Below, one piece after another: positions 10,322 to 20,815 of a stretch of DNA of 64,000 nt (its first letter is position 1; the number at the start of each line of letters is the position of its first letter). The translations under genes and the position numbers were made by a program. The stretch lies in the NCBI GenBank assembly GCA_949987705.1, contig OX465282.1, positions 63,981,922 through 64,045,921 of the forward strand, given 5' to 3'. This stretch comes from Thereva unica (taxonomy: Eukaryota > Arthropoda > Insecta > Diptera > Therevidae). Under the pieces are notes generated by a model that was given only the letters and a program-made list of their open reading frames with translations, made no database searches and had not been told where the DNA came from.

Positions 10322-11157
10322 ATGCGACACGTGTCGAGCTTACTGCAGTAAGCTCAGCAGTAAGCGCCCATAGAGATGCGACCCGATGCGACCTTACTGC
10401 AGACACCAAATTATTGTACATACTATGATTACCTATGTATGTGTATTTTCGCCTGAATAGGCAGTTGGCAATTGCATATGTATGAGAAAAAAAAATTTTT
10501 TTTCCAAAATGAATTTTGCAGAGATCCAAAATATTGAGAATGATGAAAATGAAGTGCTTGCTTTATTATTTGCAAGCGCTTCCTCGAAGAAGAAGACATA
10601 GAAAAAAATCGCAAAAAAGACCTGGATTAAAAGTTGAAGGCGGACTAGGAACTCTCAAGGAAGTTTTCATTTTCTTCAAAAAGAACTTCGATTAACATTT
10701 TAAGTGGGTATAGAAATTACCTACGGATGGATGAAACATGTTTTCATGAAATACTCGGTCTTATTTCATCTGATATAAGCAGAAAAGCCGCATTAAGGTG
10801 ATTCCAGTGGAAGAAAAGCGTCAGTTTTAAGGTTCTTGGCCACAGGAGAATCTTTTCAAAGCCTCAATTTTCAAACCAGGCTATCAAATAAATATATTTC
10901 AATAAATATATTAATCACATAAACGTCTTTCTCGTCCGCGAAAAAAACCCAGATGACTGTTTTTTTTTTACAAAATACGACAGACTGTTTGTTTACAATT
11001 TAAAAATTTTCACCCCACCAAACAAACGTCAATGGAAGTGTGTGAGTGAAATCAACGCGAGAAATAGAACCCAGAAGCGTCGATTTCCCCTCTAAGCGCC
11101 TCTTCACCCTTTGCCCATAAACTCGTTCAACGTCTGCAGTAAGATCGACCCGTGTCG
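10322..11157 (+). mobile_element. Internally deleted PIF/Harbinger element
   Basis: The ends are inverted: ATGCGACACGTGTCGAGCTT at the left and, read inward from about 11155, ATGCGACACGGGTCGATCTT, both followed by ACTGCAG. Between them lies only the N-terminal part of a Harbinger-type transposase (10510-10890) and AT-rich sequence, so most of the element has been lost. The left end carries two adjoining perfect palindromes. I could not fix a 3-bp target duplication. Confidence 0.65.
10510..10890 (+). pseudogene. PIF/Harbinger transposase, N-terminal remnant
   Basis: Across frames the sequence reads MNFAEIQNIENDENEVLALL, then NYLRMDETCFHEILGLI, then PVEEKRQ and FLATGESFQSLNF. The last three are the hallmark Harbinger order (RM-x-F-x-LL, P-x-ERL, LRFLATG-x-SF-x-SL) before the catalytic core. 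Stops and frameshifts break it, and the DDE region is absent. The C-terminal half of a Harbinger transposase occurs separately at 53895-54400. Confidence 0.8.
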
Positions 11158-11160
11158 CAT

Positions 11161-11482
11161 GCCCCTATCATAGGCAGGGAAATATTTTGAGTATTTACCT
11201 AACTTTCTTCAACTACATCAGACTACTTTTTATTAAAATTATCTAAAAACTTACGTAACTCACACCTTGAAGATAAACACAGAAAAATATTTTAAGTTTT
11301 TTAAAAATACAAAAAAAAAAAAAACAAATTAGCAAATTAATTCTAATAACATATAAATAAAAATAACACATTTTAAAAACCCATGACTTATTTAATAATT
11401 ATCATTAATTTTAATTAATTAATCACTTGTACCTCTCAAAGTTTGAAATCAAATAAAAATATTTCACTCATATATTCTTCAT
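11161..11482. other. AT-rich spacer
   Basis: Very A/T-rich with a 12-15-base A run near 11310. No gene or repeat partner seen. Confidence 0.5.
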
Positions 11483-11523
11483 TATATTCCTACATCATCA
11501 TTTTTTTTCATCATTGCGCTCCT

Positions 11524-12720
11524 TTAATCCCTCATGGGACATAGGGCGGAAACAGTTGCCCTCCAGCGGACTCTGTTTTGCGCGACAGCTCTCAGCTCCG
11601 ACCAGGATCTCCCAGTTGTTGCGGCTTCTGCTAGTAGGGTTCTCCTCCACGTTGTTCTAGGTCTTCCGACTCGACGGGATCCTTGCGGATTCCAGTCAAG
11701 GGCCTGTTTGGCTAGATTTTCGTTTTCGCGTCGCAAGGTGTGGCCTACCCAATTCCATTTCCTTCGCCTGATTTGGTCGTCTATCCTTTCTTGGCCGGCA
11801 CGGCGCCATAGTTCTTCGTTTGAAATTCTATCTTGCCAGTGGATTTTTAGGATACGACGAAGGCATCTGTTGATGAAGACTTGTAGGCGCCCTGTGATGA
11901 ATTGGGTGACTTTCCATGTTTCGCAACCGTACAAAAGTACTGCCTTAACGTTGGAGTTGAACAGCCGCAATTTGGTGTTAGTTGAGATCTCCGTTGATCT
12001 CCATATGCGGAACAGGCATGCATATGCGCCTCGTGCTTTATTTATTCTGGAACTGACATCTTCTTCTGCACCGCCATTTTCGGTAATAATACTACCGAGG
12101 TAGCAGAATTTATCGACCAGTTCCACGTCACGGTTATTCAGCGCAGTCCGTTCAATGGTGTTTGCATTTATCCTCATTTCTTTAGTTTTAGTTGGGTTTA
12201 GCCTTAAGCCTGCTGGACTACTTACTGTTGCCAAATTGTTAATCATGTTTTTGAGGTCCTGGTGTCTGTGGGCCAGCAAACAGATATCATCTGCGTAGTC
12301 GAGATCCTTAAGGCGGTCTAACAAACCCCATTGTATGCCGCCTGTTCTACTATCTAGAGCGCCGACAAGGATGTCATTTATTACTATAAGAAATAGTAAA
12401 GGCGAGAGTAGGCATCCTTGTCGAACTCCTGAGCTCACCTCGAAGCTGTCGGATAATTTTCCATTATGGAGAACTCTGCATTTGGAATTGTTATATAGGG
12501 CTTTTATCAATTCTATTATTTTATCAGGCAGTCCACGTCGCCGTAGTGCCTGCCATATAAAGCTCCTATTGACCGAGTCGAACGCTTTCTCATAATCTAC
12601 GAAAGCAAGGTAAAGGGGGGATCGGAATTCAGTAGACTGCTCCACTATTATTCGTAAGGTGTTGATATGATCAATACATGAGCGGCCCTTCCTGAATCCG
12701 GCCTGCTGCCTCCTAAGCGT
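11524..12720 (-). pseudogene. RTE-A reverse transcriptase domain (N-terminally deleted)
   Basis: The open frame starts upstream of the first Met (12645) at about 12720 with QQAGFRKGRSCIDHI. It then shows FVDYEKAFDSV (motif A), GVRQGCLLSPLLF (B), YADDICLL (C, catalytic Asp pair), FCYLGSIITE, LLYGCETW and the C-terminal RVGRPRTTW block near the end. RT motifs 0-2 (the KKGDxxxCxNYRGI region) are missing, about 150-200 residues judging from the RTE at 41148-43937. The preceding endonuclease frame is not continuous with it. The opposite-strand frames here are shadows. Confidence 0.93.
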
Positions 12721-12729
12721 TCGTTTAAT

Positions 12730-14013
12730 TTACAAGTTTAGTGATTTGGTACAGCACCTTACTGTTGCCTGTGTTTGCCGCGTTTTCCGCTTTTCTGCGA
12801 GCTCATTTATCTGCTGCCTTTTATCACGCCGGACACTTCTCTTTACCTCCCGGTGTAATTGGGAGTATTCCCGTTCAAGTTGGTAACGTGTTTCGGGGTC
12901 GCTTGTAGAGTTTACGTTATTTTTTAGGGCTCTCCTGCGTTCTATTTTTTGCCAGGTTGTATCCGAGATCCAGTGTTGCTGGTTTCTTTGGACATAACCG
13001 ATGCTTGATTCCGCAGCCGTCAATATTGCGCCCTTTGTCCTACTCCACAGCTCTTCAATATTTGTGTCATCAGAAACGTTGTGCTGGTTTAATATTTGCT
13101 GTAGGTTTCCAGCAAATTCCCGCTTTTTAACGCTCTCCCGCAGAAGGTCTACGTTGAACCGTCTACGGTTTATAGCATCGCGTTGTACGTTTCTGATTGC
13201 GGCGATTTTAAGGCGAATAGTTGCTACAACCAAATGGTGGTAGCTTCCAGTGTCTGCTCCCCTGAAACTCCTGACATCCTCAAGGATAGTTCTCCATCTG
13301 CGGCTTACGGCCACATGATCTATCTGATTTCTCGTCCTACCATCGGGCGATACCCAGGTCTCTTTGTGTATCTTCTTGTGACAAAAGTAAGTTCCACCTA
13401 CCATGAGTTGGTGGGAGCTACAGAAGTCAACGAAAAGCTCACCATTGTTATTGGTAACTTGGCTTAGACCTTGATTTCCAATTGTTTGTTCAAGGCCGGT
13501 GTTGTCACGGCCGATCTGTGCGTTTAAGTCACCCATTAATACAATGATGTCTCCCCTTGGAATAGAGCGAAAAACTTCATTCAGCCGCAAATAGAACTCG
13601 TCTTTGATGTCATCTTCAGCGTCCTCAGTTGGAGCATAGCATTGGACTACCGTAGTACTTCTTAGTCTGGTACGCAGGCGCACGGTAATAATCCTCTCAG
13701 AAACTGGTGACCAGCTAATGAGGCTGGACCTGGCTTCTTTGGTGAGTATTACACCAACGCCACTCCTACGGCTTTCAGTTTCGTTTCTGCCAGAATATAA
13801 AAAGGACTCACCATTTGGGCAGATATGTTCCCCCGCATCGGGCCATCTGGTCTCGCTAAGTCCCATGATCTTGATTTTATATCGATTCATCTCGTTGAGG
13901 ACTTCATCCAGCGGTCCCTCAGCCAGCAGTGTTCTCACATTCCATGATCCGATTCGTGTCCTTGTTCGAAAAGCAAAGGTCGTCGTCGTGTTGTCCATCC
14001 GGTTCCGAGGCAT
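12730..14013 (-). pseudogene. RTE-A APE endonuclease domain (frameshifted, catalytic residue lost)
   Basis: 427 codons from an MPR start. Residues ~20-270 form an AP-like endonuclease: IGSWNVRTL, GLSETRW, MGDLNAQIG and RNQIDHV. The last catalytic motif, normally SDH in GADxGSDHHLV, reads SYH, so the catalytic Asp is replaced by Tyr. The rest is the Lys/Arg-rich linker. Near 12780 the frame slips (NTGNSKVLYQITKL is readable in the neighbouring frame), then comes the deletion that removes the first RT motifs. It would provide target nicking for retrotransposition in the nucleus. This copy cannot. Confidence 0.92.
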
Positions 14014-14310
14014 TGTTTGCCGATTCGTAGCAATGGTATTTTTTATGGGAGCGGGTTGCTAACCCTCAGCCCAACCGACTTAAAACTCTGTTTTGTGGCG
14101 CAGAGAGTTCGCCATTCGCCCGTCTCCCGTTAGCTCCTTCCGAAGAAGTACCCCAGGGGACACCGCGGGGAGGTGGGATTAGGACTTGCTAACAGGTCTG
14201 CTAGGTGTTTGTCTGCAGTGACTTCTCGGGTTTTGGCAGAGGTGGCAAATCGGGTACCACCACTTTCCGAGGTCTTTGTTAGCCGTTTACCCCCCACATA
14301 TATTCCTACA

Positions 14311-16060
14311 GGGGCACAAAATTTAAAATTGCACCATAATAACTCGCATAACATAAAAAAATCGTTAGGATTCTCGCCACAAGATATTTTGCTCTCATTT
14401 CGTTCATTTACCTCTTTTACGAAACTTGGAACAAAATTTAAAAGTGCTCCAACAGCGCCCTACAGTTTATATCAATCATAGCAAACAACAATAGGCAACA
14501 CAGAGCCATCGCAACCATTTTTTTCTTTGTGTGAGTTGATATGGTGCATTTTAGAAAATTTTCAAATAGTGCTCCAGCGTTGTGAAAATGAAATTATTTT
14601 GTTATTCGTCTCGCTCATTCTACTGCTCAATTCTGTATCTACATCTCATGTTCAAATTTGAAAGCCACAGTTGAATGAGAGATTTTCTCTCACTTGGTGG
14701 ATTTTTCTTCTGAAATTTTTACTTTTGCCTCCCTTGTTTCACTTTTTGAGCAGAAATTATATGAAAATCTCGTGTAACTTCCTGAACGAAGGGAGTAAAT
14801 TTTCGCCGCTTCTTAGCGCGTGAGATAGTACTGAGACAGAATTTGTGTAACTTCTTGAAAATTTGTGAAAGTTCATGTAATATCATTTTTTCCAATAATT
14901 TTTTTTTTAAATCTTCTGAGCTAGCGCCTTCGTTCAATGGCGCCCGGTGCGAGTGCTCCAGTCGCACCTATGAAAGCGCCGCCCCTGGGTGTACAACGCA
15001 AAAAATGGTCAAAAATCGTACTAATTAATTAATTTAAAGAAACTAATAAGCGAAAAACTGAAATTTACTTCCACCTGCCGGGGTATCCATGCATCTACAA
15101 AAAAAAATCAGATTTCTATCTCTTCTAGTTTGGCTCCAACGCGTTGCGGACGGTAGGCACAAACAGACACACAGTCACACACTTTCTTCCTAGAAATGTA
15201 TGTAGACGTCTGAAAGCATTCCAATTTATTCTTTTTAAAATTTAAATAAAGTACATTTAAATCATATTTTATTAACCTAAAAACCACTAAATATTTCCTG
15301 TAAAAATAACTTATTGTTATTTATTTACTACCAAATATTTTTTTATCCAAAATCAAAATTCTAAATATGTGCTTCATTGCGTTTAATTTACAACCTCAAA
15401 TAATAAATTCTTAAATATCAAGGAACATAATTTGTCAGATTTATTCGTGAACAAGGTGAAATAAATATTTATAATGGGGCAAAAATTTCAAATTTATGTG
15501 CATCGAATGAAAAACTTTTCGTAAAAGGAAAAGTGAAGACCATTTTTTATTGCACGCCTCTGCTCAATTTTGGCAGATCCGTCAAAACTGTCCGAACACA
15601 CTTATCGCAATACATTCATTGGACTAACGATAGCAGCGCAGTGGACTCCAAGCGGTTTGTAAAGAAATTTAATTTAAATGTTTTTTTATTAATTTGATTT
15701 GCTGATAAGTTTTTTTGATATCCGGCAATTATGGAAATTCGGTTTTATTATGCATATCCTCCGTCGTTCGATAGCCGGTAGGCATATTTCTCATATTTTG
15801 AAATTTTTTAGATGCAGTCATAAATTTTTTTATTACGGGTTTTTTTTGTTATGCTGTGGTTCAGGATGAGTAATTTATAAAACAGAGCTTTTATAAAAAT
15901 TAAAAATATCTCTTAAAATTGGAATAAATGAATTTTGTAATATGGGATTAATTCGTTAAGTATGAACTGAAATCGTTAAATATAGATGAATGCATGCATA
16001 ACTAGATTAATATTACGTAGCTGAGATTAAAACTTTCATATAAACCCAAAAGAGGTGCTT
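14311..16060. other. Unrecognised region
   Basis: Nothing I can name over ~1.7 kb. It contains short GC-richer patches (GTGCTCCA and GCGCC words near 14450, 14560 and 14935) inside AT-rich sequence and no long frame. The stretch near 15160 resembles the ACAGACACACAG words of a dispersed repeat at 20756. Confidence 0.45.
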
Positions 16061-16164
16061 GCAATATGCAAAGATAACTGGGAATGCAACATGGTGCAGT
16101 AACTTCTGTCGGCTCTTTCCCATTCAGTCATTTTGTCCAATATTTTTATGTATGCATGTATTCT

Positions 16165-17850
16165 TCACTGATTTACCAACGGGTCAGAGAACATGGTACA
16201 GAGGCTGGTGTAACAGACCCCAACTTCAACATCTCGATTTTGGTTCACGTTAATGAACATGCGATTGACAGGTTCAAATCTGCAGTAATTCGTGTTAGAG
16301 GAGTTGATCTGTAAAAGAGGGGGTCCTCTCAGATTATAACGACTCTCTCTAAACGACCCACGGCGATTTAGAATACCTGAGTCAACCTTTCCATTAAGGA
16401 GCTGATGAAAAAATACAACATCGGCCGCCTCACGACGCTTGTGAAGAGAGCTTAAGTTAAGTAACTTAAGCCGGGATTCATATGATGAAGAACTTAATGG
16501 GTTTTCCAAAGAAGATGATTCAGTGCGAATCGACGAACCTTCATTGAACCGATTCAATAGTTCTAACATGCAAATTGTAGTGAGGAGACCAAACCTGGGA
16601 CGCATATTATAGTAATGGTCCGACAAGAGAAATGTATAGGTGCTTAGTAATCAAGGGGTTGTTAAATTCTTTGGACCACCTTTTAATAAAACCCAGGACT
16701 AACCTGCCTTTGGAAAAGATATAGTTGATGTGAGTGGAAAGCCCCAGTGTTATATCAAATCTAATCTCAAGATCTTTAACAAGATTAACACAAGGAATCA
16801 CCTCATTAGAAAAGGTGTAGTTAAAAATTATAGCACTACTAAAGTCATTATTTCACATTTACTAATATTAAGAACCAGGTTGTTGTTAGCACACCAAGAG
16901 TAAAAGGTGTCAAGGTCAACTTATAGGATAAAGAAGAGGGCCAAAAAGACTTCAAGAAGACTGTCCTTGGGGGACACCGGATATCGCTTCAATGCTTACT
17001 GATTTGTATCCACGAAAAAGAACTTGGTAGGTCCTGTCAGCTAAGTAAGACTGAAATCATACTAGGTCTTGCGGAAAGCCTAACATTCTTAATTTGAGCA
17101 TTATAATGGAATGGGAGAGCTTGTCAAATGCCTTACTAAAGTCAGGGTAAACACAATCAATTTGACAACCAGAAACGAAGCCCTAGACAGCATGAGAAGT
17201 GAAGTCAAGAAGATTGGTGGTACTGGAACGACCTGCAAGAAAACCATGTTGATTCGTTGAGACCAGCCTCTTAAAGATAGGGACGATTGCAGAATAGATA
17301 ATTGGTTCAAAAACTTTCAGTATAACAGACAACTTTGCAACTGGTCTATAATTCGATATTTCCTTCTTGCTACCAAGGAATAATGAAATTATGAACGAAT
17401 TCTTCCAAAGAGTACGGAAGTGTCCTGAATTTTTCAAAAGGGTTTTCAGTGAAGACTTGAGAAATGGCTCACCATCTCTGGACAAGGAGTGTTCTCTGAA
17501 TTGAAGCAATAATGAGCAAAACAGACGACAAGATTATTGGACTGGGTCCAACAGTTATGTGGACCGAGTCAGTAAAGAATATAAGATCCAACTGCCTCCC
17601 TAATATATTAGTCACACCGCTTATTTCATTCAAGCCGAGTGAGAATAAGGAGTTGAGAAAGCTGGATTCCTTAAAATTGAGACTGCTAGCAAGGAGGTAG
17701 CTATCGGCATCTTCGTTCAATATCCTGAATATTGGGTAAATTGAAGTCCCCTAGAAGAAGTAGCTCATCACTAGTTTTCATCATACTTAGGATATGATCC
17801 ACGCAAGAGATGAGAATATCATATTGGTTTTTAACTCCATCGTCAAGTGT
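16165..17850 (-). pseudogene. Jockey/CR1-group LINE ORF2 (APE-RT), decayed
   Basis: Reading the minus strand from high to low coordinates gives: endonuclease LLLLGDFNLPNIQ (about 17770-17730), LGRQLDLIFFTDS (~17600), RT SNYRPVAKLSVILKVFE and QHGFLAGRSSTTNLLDF (~17350-17190), thumb LGFIKRWSKEF (~16690), and a C-terminal SSLHKRREAADVVFFHQLL block (~16440). Blocks are in different frames and a central part of the RT is damaged, so it is dead. Its 5' side is cut at 17851, where the poly(A) tail of the next LINE begins. The exact clade is uncertain. Confidence 0.85.
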
Positions 17851-17929
17851 GCTTTTTTTATGCGGCAGTGCTAAGCTCAGGAGTCACCCTTTGTACTACT
17901 AGTCCGTCATGTCATTTGTCACGTCATGT

Positions 17930-18161
17930 CTAGAAGTAGCTTAGTACGGGGAGGGGTGGGTATAGGTTAAGGGTTAAAAGGTACGGGGGGGTATTGAAGA
18001 AGGTGGTGATGACCCTGCGTTTGAACTCTTGGATGTTGTAGGAGCTCGGAAATACTGACTGCGAGAGATTATTCCACAGTCGAGTTGTTCTATTAATAAA
18101 CGAATTCATATCTTGTTGAGTGCATGAAAGGGGCAGTTGCAGGTGAAGGGAATGAGACCTG
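17930..18161 (-). pseudogene. Family D ORF C-terminus, separated by the MITE
   Basis: After removal of the MITE and one copy of CTG, the coding frame runs on from the RT part into SHSLHLQLPLSCTQQDMNSF and INRTTRLWNNLSQSVFP, the usual C-terminal 'R-x-LWN-x-LP' block of these LINEs. The first residues of the open frame here (Met at 18211) belong to the MITE, not the LINE. Confidence 0.85.
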
Positions 18162-18506
18162 GGCCTGTACTCCCGAAGACGAGACGCTATAGAAACGAAA
18201 CGAAATAGCAAGACGAGACGAAAATATATTTTCTACTCCTGAAGACGATAATATCGAACTTCCTTGTTTTTGCAAATTTTGAACTATTATGCAAAATAAA
18301 TTTAAACTATCAAAATAATTAACAATCCCAACTTACATTTTAATCTCAAAACCGCTGACATACAACAAGCACTAACGTCTAAACGAAGACGATTGCAAAT
18401 GTGTCATCGTTTGTTTAGACGAAAACGAGACGATATCGTCTTCGCAGGTAGCATTTTGACAAAACGGTTTCGTTTTCGTCTCGTTTCGTCTTCGGGAGTA
18501 CAGGCC
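18162..18506. mobile_element. Harbinger-like MITE with CTG target duplication
   Basis: The 345-bp element has TIRs GGCCTGTACTCCCGAAGACG (right end identical for the first 20 read inward), rich in GAAGACGARACGA words. CTG at 18159-18161 and 18507-18509 flank it. Excising it with one CTG restores the LINE reading frame across the site, which is direct evidence for the insertion point. A 3-bp duplication and GG-C-C-T-G ends suit PIF/Harbinger, by inference. Confidence 0.88.
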
Positions 18507-19766
18507 CTGGTATTGCGGGTATAAGATTGCCGTGGAGGCAGGAGAGCGTTTAACTCGGAGGAACAGTCACTATGATAGTAGCGATAAAATTTTGTCAGTG
18601 CTGCTACATTCCTACGGTGGCTCAAGGGGTCGATGGTGCAGCAGGCGGTGTCGTCATCAATTAACTTGAGCGCCCTTTTTTGCACCTTATCTAACCATGC
18701 CAAGGTGGTTATTGGGGCGCCGCCCCAAACGAGGGAGTTATATTCGAGAAGAGGCCGAATGTAGGATTTATAAATAACAGCACGGGCCGATGGCTGGAGG
18801 AGGAACTTGCACCTCTTAAGAAATCCCAAGCACTGGGATGCTTGTTTGGCGATTTGGAATATGTGGTCATTCCATCGCAATTCTTTGGCTAATGTCACGC
18901 CTAAGATGTACATATAGGGATGGGTCGGCCATTAGTTGAACTTTACCCACTGTCAAAGGTGGAGAGGTGTTGAACTTCTTTTTGGAGATAAGACAGTTCT
19001 TGGTTTTGTCGGAGTTGAATTCAACACGCTTCTTCTTTCCCCACTCTAGAATCAGTTTAATGTCGTTATTAATCGACCTGGACATTGGTTCGCGATCATC
19101 AAGACAGGATCTGGCATGAGTCTGTCTTGTATCGAAGCTGTACGAGTAACGTAGAGTACCGTCGTCAGCGAAGCTGAGAAGTGGGTTGAAGGGGATTGAA
19201 AGAAGGTCATTTTTAAATATGAGAAGTAGGACCGGTGATAAAATTGACCCCTGGGGGACCCTCGCAGAGATCGGGTGGGATGCGGATTTGACGCCATCCA
19301 ATACTACTTTGATTGAATGGCCGGAAAGGAAACTCTCAATCCACTTCTGCAGAAGTGAGTCAACTCCAATAGCTTTGAGTTTAGCTAACAGGGCTGAGTG
19401 CCAAACTCTATCGAAAGCCTTGGAGATATCTAGAGCAACCAGACTAGACTCACCGGATCCATGCAGACTACGGCTGAGGTGTTCTGTAAGACAGACTAAA
19501 AGATCGCCAGTGGATCTTTTTTGTCGGAAGCCATACTGTCTGTCGTTTATGAGTAGATTGGATTCTAGATATCCCATAAGCTTTTTGTTGATTATCGTCT
19601 CCATGGTTTTGGAGAGAATAGAAGTAATTACTATTGGGCGGTAATTGGAGGGAAGGCTGGAATCACCTTTTTTCGGTATGGGCTGAACATGGGCAAGTTT
19701 CCAAGAGTCGGTATAAACTCCGGAGAAATATGACAGGGAAAATAATTTGCGCAGAGGTTTAGCCAA
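18404..19766 (-). pseudogene. Family D reverse transcriptase (frameshifted)
   Basis: 299 codons (19766-18867) hold VQPIPKKGD, SNYRPIVITSILSKTMETI, YGFRQKRSTGDLLV, LVALDISKAFDRVWH (motif A), RVPQGSILSPVLLL (B) and LLSFADDGTLRY (C, FADD). A frameshift near 18905 moves to a second frame (18913-18404) with the thumb: LGVTLAKELRWNDH, YIRPLLEYNSLVWGG, LDKVQKRALKLI and LSHRRNVAALTKFYRYYH. The Asp residues for catalysis are present. After SYTRNTR the frame runs into the MITE, so the last 'TRACTPEDETRRKR' residues are MITE sequence. Confidence 0.92.
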
Positions 19767-19870
19767 AGGTCACTTATCATATCTGGTGGGATATAGCAGC
19801 ACGGCAAGAACAGATCGGTTTTCGAGAAGGAAATTTTGAGAGCGAGTAGCTAAACGGGATATTACAGTAT

Positions 19871-20335
19871 ATCATATTATAGGTGTCTCAGTGATTCATT
19901 GAAATTTGTTATCCTTTCTAATAAGTATTATGTCCCGGTTATCACATGGTTAATTTACCAATAGCACAGAGATTTAATTTTTAGTTCGTTCAGTATGGCT
20001 ACCTCTGTGCTCTGTTGCAGGACGTCGGTCTGCAACTTATAATTTCATTCCAGTTGTAAACCACAAAGAGCTGTCCATTGGTGGCTAAGTTCATATCGGA
20101 CTATAGGAAGCCCTCACCACAAAACCTCTAGCAAAAATAAAAAGGCTTCAAATAGTACGTAAAATTTGGGGAACCTAAATATGTATTTAGTTAGAGCTCT
20201 TTGAGGCCTAGAATTGGAATAATAAAAAAAGTTTTCGCTCGATTTCTTTCGACTATGGGTTCAAGCTTTCGATCCAATCGGGGGACTGTTTACCTATATT
20301 CTTCTTATTTTATTAACATCGAAACTTTTCTCTAA
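19871..20335. other. Unrecognised sequence
   Basis: No gene seen. The stretch lies between the truncated LINE and a dispersed repeat. Confidence 0.45.
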
Positions 20336-20815
20336 CGCCCCATTTGATATCCATTTCGAAAAGGTTGTAAAGAAAAAGATAGTCCGCCATTTTGTATCGG
20401 CGGCCATTTTGAATTTTGAATGATGCGTCATAGCTAATTGTATTCTACTTGTCACACCCTTTCATTTGATACCCATGTTAGGCGCCGAGGAGCACAATTG
20501 CAAAATTAGGCCACCATCTTGGAACTGCTATCTTGTTTTTTTTACAAAATGTGAAATACTTTTTGTTACATATGTGAAAAATTTCAAGGTGATCGGTTAT
20601 ATGGAAGTGGGACAAAGCCAAGTTGCAAGATTTGTCTACATGCATATATAATGCATACATACAGATGAAGCTAATACAAAGCGTATATAAATACTGAACC
20701 TTCCAGTGAAAGTTCCATCCCAATCGGATTAGCCGTTTGCGAGATTAGCACGGCGAAACAGACATACATACAGACACACAGCCATGCAGACAGACGAAAA
20801 TTTAAAAAATACTTG
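20336..20815 (+). repeat. Dispersed GATACCCAT repeat copy
   Basis: It carries CATTTGATATCCAT, GCCATTTTGAATTTTGAAT, then CATTTGATACCCATG and, further on, a segment ending in GACATACATACAGACACACAG. The last part, with AGTTCCATCCCAATCGGATT, is not visible in the tandem array at 9340-10045 and may be the fuller 3' end of the family. It is non-coding. Confidence 0.7.

Larger units (their letters stand above)
11495..14298 (-). mobile_element. RTE-clade LINE, family A, with both ends and 12-bp target duplication
   Basis: The element is flanked by TATATTCCTACA at 11483-11494 and 14299-14310. The 5' UTR occupies about 14014-14298, then a single ORF read on the minus strand, and a 3' end with a TGATGA...A(8)...TGATGA tail (11495-11512). 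RTE elements have this plan: one ORF with APE endonuclease then RT, a short 3' UTR and a simple-repeat tail. At 2.80 kb it is shorter than its relative at 41128-44328 (3.2 kb) because the join between endonuclease and RT is deleted. Other copies: 3949-4610 and 58830-60630. Confidence 0.95.
17851..19870 (-). mobile_element. 5'-truncated LINE (family D), with poly(A)-like 3' end
   Basis: The element is read on the minus strand. Its 3' end is marked by a 7-base A run (T run at about 17852 on plus), and the 3' UTR word AGGAGTCACCCTTTG is shared with another copy at 48259. The ORF covers RT to C-terminus (17930-19766). There is no endonuclease, so it is 5'-truncated near 19870. It abuts the decayed LINE at 16165-17850. 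A MITE splits its C-terminus at 18162-18506. Confidence 0.85.

Noticed and set aside
11534..12103. 189-codon plus-strand frame
   Set aside because: It is the antisense shadow of the RTE-A reverse transcriptase, as is the matching frame at 3974-4321.
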